This document shows, one piece after another, positions 1 to 9,547 of a stretch of DNA of 64,000 nt; the first letter of the stretch is position 1; the number at the start of each line of letters is the position of its first letter. Below the pieces are notes generated by a model, which had not been told where the DNA came from, ran no database searches, and saw nothing but the letters and a program-made list of their open reading frames with translations. The translations under genes were made by a program, and so were the position numbers. Source of the stretch: Thioalkalivibrio sp. ALJ7 (lineage in GTDB: Bacteria; Pseudomonadota; Gammaproteobacteria; Ectothiorhodospirales; Ectothiorhodospiraceae); contig NZ_AQXQ01000012.1 of NCBI RefSeq assembly GCF_000376865.1, positions 310,001 through 374,000 on the forward strand. The letters run 5' to 3'.

Positions 1-632
1 TCCATCAGGAACTCCGGAGCGGTCCGGCTGAGGATCAGTTGCGGGCCACGGGCCTCGGGGCGGATCTCCTTCAGGAAACCGCGCAGGCGGTCATTAGTGC
101 GCACGGTCTCGCGCGGGATCATGTGTTCCCGCGGAATCAAGGCCTCGGCGTTGCTCCCGAGATCCACGTAGGTCCCATTACGGTCGGTGCGCTTGACGAT
201 TCCCATCACCAGCGTACCCACGCGATCCTGGTATTCCGCGACCACCTTCGCGCGCTCGGCCTCGCGCACCTTCTGCACGATGACCTGCTTCGCGGTCTGC
301 GCCGCGATGCGACCGAAGTCCACGGCCTCGACCGATTCTTCGATCACGTCGCCGATCTGGGCATCCGGATTCTTCTGCTGGGCATAGGACAGCAGGATCT
401 GGTACTCCGGGGACTCGAACTCCGGGTCCTCGTCGTCCACCACGGTCCAGCGACGGAAGGCTTCGTAGTCGCCCTCCTCGCGATCGATGCTTACGCGGAC
501 GTCCATCTTGCCGCCGTGGTACTTGCGGGTCGCCATTGCCAGGGCCGATTCCAGGGCGTCGAAGATAATGTCCTTCTCAACGCCCTTCTCGTTCGCCACG
601 GCATCCGCGACCAGCAGGATCTCCTTGTTCAT
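1..632 (-). CDS. nusA: Transcription termination/antitermination factor NusA, N-terminal part (cut by window edge)
   Basis: The frame opens at ATG 632 (MNKEILLVADAVANEKGV) and stays open to base 1, so about 210 N-terminal residues are present and the C-terminus lies outside. The visible part holds the NusA N-terminal RNA-polymerase-binding domain and the start of the S1 domain (VGTLVMGIVKRTDRNGTYVD, then the PRE..R.ND motif). NusA binds RNA polymerase and modulates pausing, Rho-independent termination and antitermination. It lies directly downstream of rimP in the usual rimP-nusA-infB order, 75 bases after the rimP stop. Identification is by recognition of the family sequence. Confidence 0.95.
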   Translation of the reverse strand, partial: MNKEILLVADAVANEKGVEKDIIFDALESALAMATRKYHGGKMDVRVSIDREEGDYEAFRRWTVVDDEDPEFESPEYQILLSYAQQKNPDAQIGDVIEESVEAVDFGRIAAQTAKQVIVQKVREAERAKVVAEYQDRVGTLVMGIVKRTDRNGTYVDLGSNAEALIPREHMIPRETVRTNDRLRGFLKEIRPEARGPQLILSRTAPEFLM

Positions 633-707
633 GTCTTGCCTCTCCGCACTCGACAGTCGCCTGCCGATTCAACAAAAGCGTAGCCGCGCCCTCGACGACA
701 ACCGGGT

Positions 708-1163
708 CTACAGTTGTTCCAGGACACGCGCGTTGTGGATCGCGGCCAGCGGCAGCTCGTAGGCCATGCCGTCCACTTCCACCTCGATCATGGATTCGTC
801 CACCGTCAGCAGCACACCCCGGAAATTGCGCCGGTCGTGCTCCGGCCAGGTCAGGCGCACCTTCACCGCATGCCCGATGTACTGCCGGAATTGCTTGGGG
901 GTAAACAGGGGGCGTTCCACCCCCGGGCTGGATACTTCCAGGGTGTAATTGCCTTTCAGGGTCTGCTCGACCTCGATGACGGCGCCGACCTGATCACTGA
1001 CCCGCGCGCAATCGTCCACCGTGACGCCATTCGGGCCATCGATATAGATACGCACAACGGGCGGCTTGGAACCGGCGTGATACTCCAGTCCCCACAGTTG
1101 CATGCCCTCCCCCTCAACCACGGGGGTTAACAGCGTTTTCAGTTGTTCAGCCTTTTGCGACAA
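708..1163 (-). CDS. rimP: Ribosome maturation factor RimP
   Basis: RimP assists maturation of the 30S ribosomal subunit in the cytoplasm. The sequence matches the family (VEGEGMQLWGLEYH, VRIYIDGPNGVTVDDCARVS, LEVSSPGVERPL). The frame is open further upstream to 1331, but that region carries a terminator-like leader and no family homology. No ATG lies near the start of the family sequence. I chose TTG at 1163 (MSQKAEQLKTLLTPVV), which gives 151 aa, the usual RimP length. A GGACGGAG stretch lies about 15 bases upstream, which is long for a ribosome binding site, so the start is tentative. First gene of the rimP-nusA operon. Confidence 0.93.
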   Translation of the reverse strand: MSQKAEQLKTLLTPVVEGEGMQLWGLEYHAGSKPPVVRIYIDGPNGVTVDDCARVSDQVGAVIEVEQTLKGNYTLEVSSPGVERPLFTPKQFRQYIGHAVKVRLTWPEHDRRNFRGVLLTVDESMIEVEVDGMAYELPLAAIHNARVLEQL

Positions 1164-1208
1164 GGGCGTCTCGATCGACTCCGTCCCGATTGGCCGGGAC
1201 CCGGAAAC

Positions 1209-1231
1209 AAAAAAAGGGCGCCGAACGCCCC
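1209..1231 (-). terminator. Intrinsic terminator in the rimP leader (possible attenuator)
   Basis: On the minus strand a 5-bp GC stem (GGGCG/CGCCC, loop UUCGG) is followed directly by seven U. It lies about 45 bases upstream of the rimP start and downstream of a separate terminator that already closes the tRNA-Met gene. A rimP-leader attenuator is a described gammaproteobacterial element, so this may act on the rimP-nusA operon rather than end the tRNA transcript. The hairpin is seen; the regulatory role is inferred. Confidence 0.6.
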
Positions 1232-1351
1232 TCGTACACCTCTCACGATGACAGCAGTGAACCTTCCACTGCGAGGCGCGCGGGAGCGCGGCCTTAAGGA
1301 CTGCGAGCCGGCCGCGAGAAGTTGCGGCCAAAGACCCTGTCGGTCCTTAAC

Positions 1352-1372
1352 AAAAAGGCCCCGTATGGGGCC
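1352..1372 (-). terminator. Intrinsic terminator downstream of tRNA-fMet
   Basis: Minus-strand hairpin GGCCCC / GGGGCC with a 4-base loop, followed by five U. It starts 11 bases after the encoded CCA end of the initiator tRNA. Confidence 0.75.
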
Positions 1373-1383
1373 TCTCTGACAAT

Positions 1384-1460
1384 TGGTAGCGGGGGCAGGA
1401 TTTGAACCTGCGACCTTCGGGTTATGAGCCCGACGAGCTGCCAGACTGCTCCACCCCGCA
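1384..1460 (-). tRNA. Initiator tRNA-Met (CAT)
   Basis: A 77-nt cloverleaf with anticodon CAU and encoded CCA. The anticodon stem has the three consecutive G:C pairs (GGG-CUCAUAA-CCC) that mark the initiator tRNA. The first acceptor pair is unpaired, as required for formylation, but here it reads U1/U72 rather than the C1/A72 of E. coli. It lies directly upstream of rimP, as metY does in enterobacteria. Confidence 0.95.
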
Positions 1461-1473
1461 TCCGAGACGCAGA

Positions 1474-1503
1474 ACTATAGCAAAGCGGGCACCGCCCCCG
1501 CAA
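1474..1503 (-). promoter_or_regulatory. Candidate sigma-70 promoter of tRNA-fMet
   Basis: On the minus strand, -35 TTGCGG (1503-1498) and -10 TATAGT (1479-1474) are separated by 18 bases. The -10 box ends 13 bases before the tRNA 5' end. Confidence 0.55.
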
Positions 1504-1520
1504 GGATTATTGTCGATATT

Positions 1521-1862
1521 TTACCGGGTCCGGCGCTGGCCGGAGCGCAGATGCGGGCGCAGGTCATAGCGCCAGATGTAACCCGGCAGGGCAAACATCG
1601 CGAATAGCGACAGGGTGATCACGTAGAACTCCCAACCCTGGGTGTGAATACCACCCGTGGCCTGATACTCCAGACCCTTGCCGATCAGCCCGATCAGGAA
1701 GTACAGCACCAGCCATTCGCCGATGCGGGTCCACGGACCCTTGGTCTCTTCCGGCAGGACCATCAGGCCGATGCGTTCGCTGAGCCAGGGCAGATTTGCG
1801 CTGATGAAAGCGACAACCACAAAGCCCCATACCAATACTTCAAATGGAATCCACTGTGTCAC
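1521..1862 (-). CDS. DUF2818 family small membrane protein
   Basis: A 113-aa protein with about three hydrophobic segments (roughly residues 7-25, 48-60 and 78-93) and a basic C-terminus (SGQRRTR). It resembles the DUF2818 family, often encoded directly after nuoN in proteobacteria. It starts 3 bases after the nuoN stop, so it is very likely co-transcribed as the last gene of the complex I operon. No biochemical function is established. A role in complex I assembly or stability is only a guess from position. Confidence 0.8.
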   Translation of the reverse strand: MTQWIPFEVLVWGFVVVAFISANLPWLSERIGLMVLPEETKGPWTRIGEWLVLYFLIGLIGKGLEYQATGGIHTQGWEFYVITLSLFAMFALPGYIWRYDLRPHLRSGQRRTR

Positions 1863-1865
1863 GAG

Positions 1866-3314
1866 TTACCCGATAATTGCGTAGTGGGTGAGAGACAGCA
1901 GCAGCCCCGGGAAAATTCCCAACAGCAGTACCGCAAGCCCATTGATGCTGAGCGCCGTGGCCAGGGCGCCGCTCGGCTGCACCGGCTCCTCGGCCCCTTC
2001 CTGCGGGTCATCGAAGAACATCATCTTGACCACGCGCAGGTAGTAGAAAGCGCCGATGATCGAGAAGATCACCGCAACAATCGCCAGCCACACCAAATCC
2101 GCACCCACGGCCGCCTGGATCACCGCCAGCTTGGCGTAGAACCCAACGGTCGGCGGCACGCCGGCCATCGAGAACAACAGCAGGAGCATGATGAAGGCGA
2201 ACCAGGGGTTGCGCTTGGCAAGGCCCTTGAAGTCGTCGATCTGGTCGGCCTCAAAGCCCTTGCGCGACAAGAACACGATCATGCCGAAGCCACCGGCCGC
2301 GGTAATCGCGTAGACGATCACGTAGAACATCGCCGAGGCGTAGCCACTGTCGGTGCCCGCCAGGATGCCCATGAACAGGAAACCGATATGGGCAATGGTC
2401 GAGTAGGCCAGCATGCGCTTGATGCTGGTCTGGGCGATCGCGATCACGTTGCCGACCGCCAGCGACAGAACGGCCAGGATGATCAGCATACCCTGCCAGT
2501 CCGCGTGCATCGGGCCCATGCCCTCCACGAGCAACCTCATCAGGAAGGCGAACGCGGCAATCTTCGGGGCGGTGGCAATGAACAGCGTGACCGCCGTGGG
2601 AGCCCCGTCGTATACATCCGGGACCCACATATGGAAGGGCACCGCACCTAGCTTGAAGGCGACAGCGACCACCAGGAACACCAGCCCAAAGACCAGCGGG
2701 ATATTCAGGCTCTCGTCTGCGGCCACGAGCTCGGCGGCAATCACGGCGATGTCCAGCGAGCCGGTCATGCCATAGATCATGGACATGCCGTACAGCAGCA
2801 GGCCCGATGCCAGCGCACCCAGCACGAAGTACTTCATCGCGGCCTCGGTCGCCCGGCTGTTGTCGCGCCAGAACGCGACCAGGGCATAGGACGACAGCGA
2901 CAACAGCTCGAGACCCAGGTACAGGGTCAGCAGGTTGTGCCCGGAGATCATGATCATCATCCCGAGCACGGCAAACAGACCCAGGATGTAGAACTCGCCC
3001 TTGTGGATGCCGCGCTCCATCAGGTACGGCCGGGAATACAGGAACACCAGGAAGCTGGTCACGTAGACCGCCAGCTTCAGGATGTCCGCCATCGGGTCCT
3101 TCACGAAGGTATCGCTGAAGGTGAGGATGGTCTCCGGGCCCATCAACCACAGGGTCAGGCCGGCGGCGCCGACCAGGGTCGCCTGCACCAGGCCATAGGT
3201 GACATCGCGCCGCGAATCCGGCAGGAACGCGTCGATCACCAGGATCAGGCACGCCATCCCGAGCACGAACATCTCGGGCACGGCGGGGAGGAAATTGGGG
3301 ATCTCGAAATTCAT
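1866..3314 (-). CDS. nuoN: NADH-quinone oxidoreductase subunit N
   Basis: Membrane-arm antiporter-like subunit of respiratory complex I (NDH-1). The 482-aa length is normal, and the protein is almost entirely transmembrane helices. The family core is clear: the conserved Glu helix around [15 protein letters not shown], Lys in [20 protein letters not shown], and [17 protein letters not shown]. These charged residues form the proton channel in this family. It follows nuoM with a 13-base gap. ATG 3314 is the natural start. Confidence 0.97.
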   Translation of the reverse strand: MNFEIPNFLPAVPEMFVLGMACLILVIDAFLPDSRRDVTYGLVQATLVGAAGLTLWLMGPETILTFSDTFVKDPMADILKLAVYVTSFLVFLYSRPYLMERGIHKGEFYILGLFAVLGMMIMISGHNLLTLYLGLELLSLSSYALVAFWRDNSRATEAAMKYFVLGALASGLLLYGMSMIYGMTGSLDIAVIAAELVAADESLNIPLVFGLVFLVVAVAFKLGAVPFHMWVPDVYDGAPTAVTLFIATAPKIAAFAFLMRLLVEGMGPMHADWQGMLIILAVLSLAVGNVIAIAQTSIKRMLAYSTIAHIGFLFMGILAGTDSGYASAMFYVIVYAITAAGGFGMIVFLSRKGFEADQIDDFKGLAKRNPWFAFIMLLLLFSMAGVPPTVGFYAKLAVIQAAVGADLVWLAIVAVIFSIIGAFYYLRVVKMMFFDDPQEGAEEPVQPSGALATALSINGLAVLLLGIFPGLLLSLTHYAIIG

Positions 3315-3327
3315 GTCAGGCGTCCCT

Positions 3328-4842
3328 TCAGAGCTTCGACTGCGCGATATGCGCCACGAGGTGATCGATGGTCGCGTTCATCACATCCAGAAGCGGGGCC
3401 GGCCACACGCCCAGCAGCAGCGTGAAGAAGGCCAGCACGCCCATCAGGAAGAACTCGCGGCGGTTCATGTCGGAGAGACCGGCCACGTTCTCGTTGGCCA
3501 CCGCCCCGAAGATCACCCGCTTGACCAGCCACAGGGTGTAGCCCGCCGCCAGGATCAGCGTGGTCGCGGCCAGGAAGGCAATCCAGAAGTCCGCCTTGAA
3601 CGCAGCCAGGATGACCATGAACTCACCGACGAACCCCGAGGTGCCCGGCAGACCGGTATTCGCCATCGCGAACAGGACAAAGAACGCAGCAAACCATGGC
3701 ATGGTGTTGACCACACCACCGTAGTCCGCGATCTGGCGACTGTGCAGGCGGTCATAGAGCACGCCCACCGCGAGGAACATCGCCGCGGAGATAAAGCCGT
3801 GCGAGATCATCTGCACCATGCCGCCAGCGATACCCAGCGACGCGCCTTCCCAGTCACCGGTGTTGGAGTAGATGTAGAAGGCGAGGAAGAAGCCCAGGGT
3901 CACAAAGCCCATGTGGGCGATGGACGAGTAGGCGATCAGCTTCTTCATGTCGCTCTGGATCAGCGCGACCACCCCGATGTACACGATCGCGATCAGCGAC
4001 AGGACGATCATCATCGTATCCAGCACCGCACTGGCATCCGGGGTGATCGGCAGCGAAAAGCGCAGGAAGCCGTAGCCCCCAATCTTCAGCATGATCGCCG
4101 CCAGGATCACCGAGCCACCGGTGGGTGCCTCCACGTGGGCGTCCGGCAGCCAGGTATGCACCGGAAACATCGGGATCTTCACCGCAAACGCCATGAAGAA
4201 CGCGAGGAAAATCAGTATCTGGGCGGTGAGCCCGATCTGCAGGGCGTGGAAGTCCTGGATCAGGAAGCTGCCGGACTGGATGTACATCCAGATCAGCGCC
4301 ACCAGCATGAACACCGAGCCGAGGAAGGTATAGAGGAAGAACTTCAGCGTCGCGTAGACGCGCCGCGGCCCACCCCAGATCCCGATCACCAGGAACATCG
4401 GGATCAGCATCGCCTCGAAGAACACGTAGAACAGCACCGCGTCCATCGCCGCGAACATGCCGATCATCAGGCCTTCCATCACCAGCATCGCGGCCATGTA
4501 GTAGGCGATACGGTCCTTCACCGACTCCCAGGCGGCCACGATGACGACGACCGTAATCAGCGTCGTCAACAGGATCAGCGGCATGGAGATGCCGTCCACG
4601 CCCAGGTGGTAGTTCACGTTGAACGCCGGGATCCAGGACGCCAGCTCCTGGAATTGCATGTCCGCCGTGCCGCGTTCGAAGGTGAACCACAGCGGCAGGC
4701 TGGCCACGAAGGTCGCCACAGCCACCGCGAGTCCGAGGCGCCGTGCCACGTGGGGCGCGTCGCGCCCGGCCGCGAGCACCAGGAAGCCGCCGAGAATGGG
4801 CAGCCAGATCAACAGACTCAAGATAGGCCAGTCAGCAAACAT
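3328..4842 (-). CDS. nuoM: NADH-quinone oxidoreductase subunit M
   Basis: Membrane-arm proton-pumping subunit of complex I, 504 aa. Diagnostic motifs include [40 protein letters not shown] and [19 protein letters not shown], carrying the conserved Glu and Lys residues of the antiporter-like half channels. It belongs to the Mrp-antiporter-related family with NuoL and NuoN. It lies between nuoL (52-base gap) and nuoN in the canonical order. Confidence 0.97.
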   Translation of the reverse strand: MFADWPILSLLIWLPILGGFLVLAAGRDAPHVARRLGLAVAVATFVASLPLWFTFERGTADMQFQELASWIPAFNVNYHLGVDGISMPLILLTTLITVVVIVAAWESVKDRIAYYMAAMLVMEGLMIGMFAAMDAVLFYVFFEAMLIPMFLVIGIWGGPRRVYATLKFFLYTFLGSVFMLVALIWMYIQSGSFLIQDFHALQIGLTAQILIFLAFFMAFAVKIPMFPVHTWLPDAHVEAPTGGSVILAAIMLKIGGYGFLRFSLPITPDASAVLDTMMIVLSLIAIVYIGVVALIQSDMKKLIAYSSIAHMGFVTLGFFLAFYIYSNTGDWEGASLGIAGGMVQMISHGFISAAMFLAVGVLYDRLHSRQIADYGGVVNTMPWFAAFFVLFAMANTGLPGTSGFVGEFMVILAAFKADFWIAFLAATTLILAAGYTLWLVKRVIFGAVANENVAGLSDMNRREFFLMGVLAFFTLLLGVWPAPLLDVMNATIDHLVAHIAQSKL

Positions 4843-4894
4843 GGTCGTTCCTTGAAACAGCGGTGGGCTTCGAGCGCATGGGTGTCGAAGCCGC

Positions 4895-6901
4895 TCAGAT
4901 CACGAAGGCGAACATCAGGACCAGCAGGCCGATGATCATCACGAACGCGTAGTGGTAGAGGAAACCGGACTGCATGTGGCGGATGCGCGTCGAGATCCAG
5001 CCGATCGAACGCGCGGTCCCGTTGACCAACAGCCCGTCGATGATCAGCGCATCGCCATAGCGCCACAGCGCACGGCCGAGACGCACGGTGCCACCGGCGA
5101 AGAACCAGTCGTTGAAGCGGTCGAAGCCGTACTTGTCCTCGAGGATGCGCACGCCCAGCTTCAGACGCTCCGCGATCACCGCCGGCAATTCCGGGCGCTT
5201 CATGTACAGGTACCAGGCCGTCGCAAGACCGGCCATGGCCAGCCAGAACGCTGGCAGCATCAGGCCGTGCAGCACGAAGCCGATGACCCCGGTGTAGGTC
5301 TCGCCCTTGGTCGCCAGCACATCCTGCTCCGGCAACACGAACAGGCTGTTGGCGAAGAAGTCACCAAACAGCATCGGGCCGATAAAGTAGCCGGCCACCA
5401 CCGACGGGATCGCCAGCAGAATCAGCGGCACGGTGACCACCCAGGGGGATTCCTTCGGCTGCAGCGGACCATGATCATGATGGTCGTCATCGTGGTCATG
5501 ATCATCCCCATGATCCGGCATGTACTTGTACGCCTGGTCATAGCGCTCTTCGCCGTGAAACACCATGAAGAACATGCGGAAGGTGTACAGCGCGGTGACG
5601 AACACCCCGGCCAGCACCAGCCAGTAGGCAAACGTCGCCCCCGGGATCTGGGAGTAGCCCACCGCCTCGATGATCGCGTCCTTGGAGAAGAACCCGGAGA
5701 AGAATGGGAACCCGATGAGCGCCAGCGAGCCGATCAGTGCGGTCACATAGGTGATCGGCATATGGCGGCGCAGCCCGCCCATCGCGCGCATGTCCTGCAG
5801 GTGATGCATGGCGATGATCACCGAACCCGCCGCGAGGAACAGCAGCGCCTTGAAGAAGGCGTGGGTCATCAGATGGAACAGGCCGGCGGCATAGGCCGAG
5901 GCGCCCAGTGCGACGGTCATGTAGCCGAGCTGCGACAGCGTCGAATACGCGACCACTCGCTTGATGTCGTTCTGCACCAGGCCGATCAGGCCCATGAAGA
6001 AGGCCGTGATCGCCCCGATGATCAGGATGAACGACAGCGCCGCCACGGAGAACTCGTACAGCGGCGACATGCGCGCCACCATGAAGATACCCGCGGTCAC
6101 CATGGTCGCCGCGTGGATCAGCGCGGAGATCGGGGTCGGGCCCTCCATGGAGTCCGGCAGCCAGACGTGCAGCGGCACCTGGGCGGATTTACCCATCGCA
6201 CCGATGAACAGGAAGATCAACGCCAAGTCCAGCAGGCCGAAGGTCCAGCCCGGCCAGATGGTGATGGTCGCATCACGCATGGACTCCGCTTCGGCGAAGA
6301 CCTCGGTGTAGTTCAGGCTGCCGGCGTAGAACACCAGCGCGGCGATCCCGATCAGGAACCCGAAGTCCCCCACCCGGTTCACGATGAATGCCTTCATGTT
6401 GGCGTAGGTCGCGGTCGGGCGCTTGTACCAGAAGCCGATCAGCAGATAGGAGACCAGACCCACGGCCTCCCAGCCGAAGAACAGCTGCATGAAGTTGTTC
6501 GCCATCACCAGCATCAGCATCGAGAAGGTGAACAGCGAGATGTAGGCGAAGAAGCGCTGGTAGCCCGGATCGTCCTTCATGTAGCCGATGGTGTAGATGT
6601 GCACCATCAGCGAGACGAAGGTGACCACCAGCATCATCATCGCGGTCAGGTTGTCGACCAGGAACCCGACTTCGAAATGGATGCCGTCGGAGACCATCCA
6701 CGTGTAGAGGGTCTCGTTGTAGACCCCGGCATCACCGAAGACGTGGGCCCAGAACACCACCACGGACAGGATGAAGGACACCGCCACCCCAAGGATGGTG
6801 ACCGTATGCGCCCCGGTACGGCCGATCTGGCGGCCGAACAGGCCGGCGGCGATCGCGCCGAACAGTGGCGCCAGAACGATGAGTAGATAAATCGTATCCA
6901 T
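4895..6901 (-). CDS. nuoL: NADH-quinone oxidoreductase subunit L
   Basis: Distal antiporter-like subunit of complex I, 668 aa. Family motifs: FFGWEAVGLVSYLLIGFW, GKSAQVPLHVWLPDSMEGPTP, QNDIKRVVAYSTLSQLGYM. The C-terminal part carries the extra helices including the lateral amphipathic helix. A loop at about residues 461-478 is strikingly rich in His and Asp (DHGDDHDHDDDHHDHG), which I do not know from E. coli NuoL. It follows nuoK by 6 bases. ATG 6901 is a good start. Confidence 0.97.
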   Translation of the reverse strand: MDTIYLLIVLAPLFGAIAAGLFGRQIGRTGAHTVTILGVAVSFILSVVVFWAHVFGDAGVYNETLYTWMVSDGIHFEVGFLVDNLTAMMMLVVTFVSLMVHIYTIGYMKDDPGYQRFFAYISLFTFSMLMLVMANNFMQLFFGWEAVGLVSYLLIGFWYKRPTATYANMKAFIVNRVGDFGFLIGIAALVFYAGSLNYTEVFAEAESMRDATITIWPGWTFGLLDLALIFLFIGAMGKSAQVPLHVWLPDSMEGPTPISALIHAATMVTAGIFMVARMSPLYEFSVAALSFILIIGAITAFFMGLIGLVQNDIKRVVAYSTLSQLGYMTVALGASAYAAGLFHLMTHAFFKALLFLAAGSVIIAMHHLQDMRAMGGLRRHMPITYVTALIGSLALIGFPFFSGFFSKDAIIEAVGYSQIPGATFAYWLVLAGVFVTALYTFRMFFMVFHGEERYDQAYKYMPDHGDDHDHDDDHHDHGPLQPKESPWVVTVPLILLAIPSVVAGYFIGPMLFGDFFANSLFVLPEQDVLATKGETYTGVIGFVLHGLMLPAFWLAMAGLATAWYLYMKRPELPAVIAERLKLGVRILEDKYGFDRFNDWFFAGGTVRLGRALWRYGDALIIDGLLVNGTARSIGWISTRIRHMQSGFLYHYAFVMIIGLLVLMFAFVI

Positions 6902-6907
6902 GGCCCG

Positions 6908-7213
6908 TTATCCCTTCATTGCATCCATGTCCTGGACGTTGATGGTTCCGCGATTACGGAACAGCAACACCAGGATGGCGAGGCCGATGGCCGCCTCGGC
7001 CGCGGCGACGGTCAGGATGAAGAACACGAATACCTGGCCCGCGAGGTCCTGCAGGAAGAACGAGAAGGCAATGAAGTTGATGTTGACCGCGAGCATCATC
7101 AGTTCGATGCACATCAACAGCACGATCACGTTTTTCCGATTCAGGAAGATCCCGGCCACGCTGATGGAAAACAGCAGCGCGGCCAGCACCAGGTAGTGCT
7201 CTAGCGTAATCAT
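6908..7213 (-). CDS. nuoK: NADH-quinone oxidoreductase subunit K
   Basis: Small membrane subunit of complex I, 101 aa with three transmembrane helices. It carries the conserved helix-2 glutamate ([20 protein letters not shown]) and the family ending ([20 protein letters not shown]). It connects the Q-module to the antiporter-like subunits. Separated from nuoJ by 89 bases that hold a hairpin, and from nuoL by 6 bases. Confidence 0.96.
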   Translation of the reverse strand: MITLEHYLVLAALLFSISVAGIFLNRKNVIVLLMCIELMMLAVNINFIAFSFFLQDLAGQVFVFFILTVAAAEAAIGLAILVLLFRNRGTINVQDMDAMKG

Positions 7214-7233
7214 GTTCTAGCCCTGAGTTCATT

Positions 7234-7254
7234 CGGGGGCGTTGTCCGCCCCCG
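7234..7254 (-). other. Hairpin between nuoJ and nuoK
   Basis: A perfect 8-bp GC-rich stem (CGGGGGCG / CGCCCCCG) with a 5-base loop in the only sizeable gap within this part of the nuo operon. There is no U tract, so it is not a clear terminator. It could be an mRNA-processing or stabilising hairpin. Confidence 0.5.
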
Positions 7255-7302
7255 GTGTCCGGGTCCCGACGAGCCGCCGGGATGCCTAGTTACTCGGTTC
7301 GT

Positions 7303-7956
7303 TTACTTGGATTCGTCGTCGCCGTCCGGAGACCGCGTACCGGACCCCTCACCCCGACGCGGGGCCTTTTTCTTTTCCGATGGCATGGAGACCATGCGGA
7401 CCCGGCCTTCGCGGGACACCGCCATCTGCTTGCCCGGGTCAATCGACTTGTTGTCCGGACGCTTGCGCATGGTCAGCGAGATCGCGGCGATGATCGCGAC
7501 CAGCAGAATCACCGCGGCAATCTCGAACGGATAGACGTATTCGGTGTAGAGGATCGCACCCAGCGCCTCGGTATTCGCGTACTCGGGTCCGGCGCGCTCG
7601 GGGACATCCATGGTGATGTAGCGGGTGATGACCAGCACCAGGACCGTCGCCATGGCCAGCGCGACCACGATGCCTACCGGCAGATATTCGGTGAAACCCT
7701 CGCGCAACGTGGCCAGGTTGATGTCCAGCATCATCACAACGAACAGGAACAGGACCATGACCGCGCCGACGTAGACCAGCACCAACACGATGCCCAGGAA
7801 TTCGGCCTCGGCCAGCAACCACAATGCCGCGGCTGCGACGAAGCACAACACCAGGAACAATGCGGCGTGCACCGGGTTGCGCACGCTGATCATGGCCAGC
7901 GCACCTCCCAGCAGGATCGCGCCGAACAGGTAGAAAAGGACAAGCTCGAAGGTCAT
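7303..7956 (-). CDS. nuoJ: NADH-quinone oxidoreductase subunit J
   Basis: Membrane subunit of complex I, 217 aa. The N-terminal 170 residues carry five hydrophobic helices with the family motif LVYVGAVMVLFLFVVMMLDI (the pi-bulge helix of TM3). The C-terminus is a soluble, highly charged tail of about 50 residues (KKKAPRRGEGSGTRSPDGDD), which accounts for the length above a minimal NuoJ. It follows nuoI by 15 bases. Confidence 0.95.
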   Translation of the reverse strand: MTFELVLFYLFGAILLGGALAMISVRNPVHAALFLVLCFVAAAALWLLAEAEFLGIVLVLVYVGAVMVLFLFVVMMLDINLATLREGFTEYLPVGIVVALAMATVLVLVITRYITMDVPERAGPEYANTEALGAILYTEYVYPFEIAAVILLVAIIAAISLTMRKRPDNKSIDPGKQMAVSREGRVRMVSMPSEKKKAPRRGEGSGTRSPDGDDESK

Positions 7957-7971
7957 GAGGCGTTCCCTGCG

Positions 7972-8460
7972 TTACCGGTAGGGGGCGTCGACCGCACGTG
8001 CCTGCGCGATCTCTTTCTCGAAGCGGTCACCAATGGCCAGGAGCTTGTCCTTGGTCATGATCTGCTCACCCCGGTTCTCGAAGTGGTACTCGAAGATGTG
8101 CGTCTCGACGATGGAGTCCACCGGACAGGCCTCCTCACAGAAGCCGCAAAAGATGCACTTGAACAAGTCGATGTCGTAGCGCGTGGTTCGACGCGTGCCA
8201 TCGGCGCGTTCTTCGGAATCAATCGTGATCGCCAGCGCCGGGCAGACCGCCTCGCACAGCTTGCAGGCAATGCAGCGCTCCTCGCCGTTGGGGTAACGGC
8301 GCAGTGCATGCAGCCCGCGGAAGCGCGGGGACATCGGGGTCTTCTCGTCCGGATACTGGACCGTGAACTTGCGGCTCAGCAGGTAGCGCCCGGTCAGGCG
8401 CAGCCCCAGCAGCAACTCGAAGAACAGGAAACTCTTGAAGAAACGGCGCACGGCTTTCAT
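7972..8460 (-). CDS. nuoI: NADH-quinone oxidoreductase subunit I
   Basis: Ferredoxin-like subunit that carries clusters N6a and N6b in the peripheral arm of complex I. Both 8-cysteine motifs are intact ([12 protein letters not shown] and [12 protein letters not shown]). The start is ATG 8460 ([11 protein letters not shown]), giving 162 aa. A GAGGAG ribosome binding site lies 6 bases upstream, and a further upstream in-frame codon at 8490 would add ten unlikely residues. Lies between nuoH and nuoJ. Confidence 0.96.
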   Translation of the reverse strand: MKAVRRFFKSFLFFELLLGLRLTGRYLLSRKFTVQYPDEKTPMSPRFRGLHALRRYPNGEERCIACKLCEAVCPALAITIDSEERADGTRRTTRYDIDLFKCIFCGFCEEACPVDSIVETHIFEYHFENRGEQIMTKDKLLAIGDRFEKEIAQARAVDAPYR

Positions 8461-8470
8461 CTCGAACTCC

Positions 8471-9535
8471 TCACGCGAACCACGGGCCAACGTTGAAGGC
8501 GACCAGCACGCCCTCGACGAACAACCAGACGATGGTCACCGGGATCAGGACCTTCCAGCCCAGGCGCATGATCTGGTCATAGCGATAACGGGGGAAGGTG
8601 GCGCGGAACCACAGGAAGGCGAACAGGAAGATGGCGGTCTTGAACAGGAACCAGTGGATGCCGTGATCCAGCAGCGCACCGATCACCGGCAGCTCGAAGG
8701 CACCGGCCGGCAGGATCCCCTGGAACGGCGACAGCCAGCCGCCGAGGAACAGGATCGCGGTCAGCGCCGAGATGAGGATCATGTTGGCGTATTCCGCGAG
8801 GAAGAACACCGCGAACGCCATGCCCGAGTATTCCACATGGAAACCGGCCACGATCTCCGACTCGCCCTCGGCCACGTCGAACGGCGCGCGGTTGGTCTCC
8901 GCGATCCCGGAGATGAAATAGACAAAGAACAACGGCAGCAGCGGCAGCAGGAACCAGTGATAGATGCTGCCCGACTGCGCCTCAATAATGCCGCCGACAT
9001 TCAGGGTGCCAGCCGCCATCAGCACACCCACCAGGGCAAAGCCCATCGCGATCTCGTAGGACACCAGCTGCGCGGCCGAGCGCAGTGAGCCCAGCAGCGC
9101 GTACTTCGAGTTCGACGCCCAGCCGGCGATGATGATGCCGTATACCCCGAGGGACGTCAGGGCGAGCAGATACAGCAGCCCAGCATTCACATCCGCCAGC
9201 GCACCACCGTCGAAAAACGGCACCACCGCCCAGGCCGCCAGCGCCGGGGCGATCGTCAACACCGGGGCACTCAGGAACAGGAAACGGTTGGCATTGGTCG
9301 GGAGGATGACCTCCTTGGTCAACAGCTTGAGCGCATCCGCGATCGGCTGCAGCCAGCCACGCGGTCCCACGCGGTTCGGCCCCACACGCACGTGGGCGTA
9401 GCCGATGACCTTGCGCTCCGCGAAGGTGGTATAGGCCACGGCCAGCATCAGCGGAATCACGATCAGCTGAATACCGATCAGGATCTGCATGATCGTCGGC
9501 AAGCCTTGGTACAGGTTCATCATCCAGTCGAACAT
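8471..9535 (-). CDS. nuoH: NADH-quinone oxidoreductase subunit H
   Basis: Membrane subunit of complex I that forms much of the quinone chamber, 354 aa with about eight transmembrane helices. Signature stretches: [20 protein letters not shown], the cytoplasmic loop with the conserved acidic run [20 protein letters not shown], and the C-terminal [18 protein letters not shown]. It is followed by nuoI after 10 bases. Confidence 0.97.
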   Translation of the reverse strand: MFDWMMNLYQGLPTIMQILIGIQLIVIPLMLAVAYTTFAERKVIGYAHVRVGPNRVGPRGWLQPIADALKLLTKEVILPTNANRFLFLSAPVLTIAPALAAWAVVPFFDGGALADVNAGLLYLLALTSLGVYGIIIAGWASNSKYALLGSLRSAAQLVSYEIAMGFALVGVLMAAGTLNVGGIIEAQSGSIYHWFLLPLLPLFFVYFISGIAETNRAPFDVAEGESEIVAGFHVEYSGMAFAVFFLAEYANMILISALTAILFLGGWLSPFQGILPAGAFELPVIGALLDHGIHWFLFKTAIFLFAFLWFRATFPRYRYDQIMRLGWKVLIPVTIVWLFVEGVLVAFNVGPWFA

Positions 9536-9547
9536 GTCTTAAGTCCC

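Noticed and set aside
4952-6886. A 644-aa plus-strand open frame opposite nuoL
   Set aside because: Antisense shadow of nuoL, low-complexity composition and no recognisable domain.
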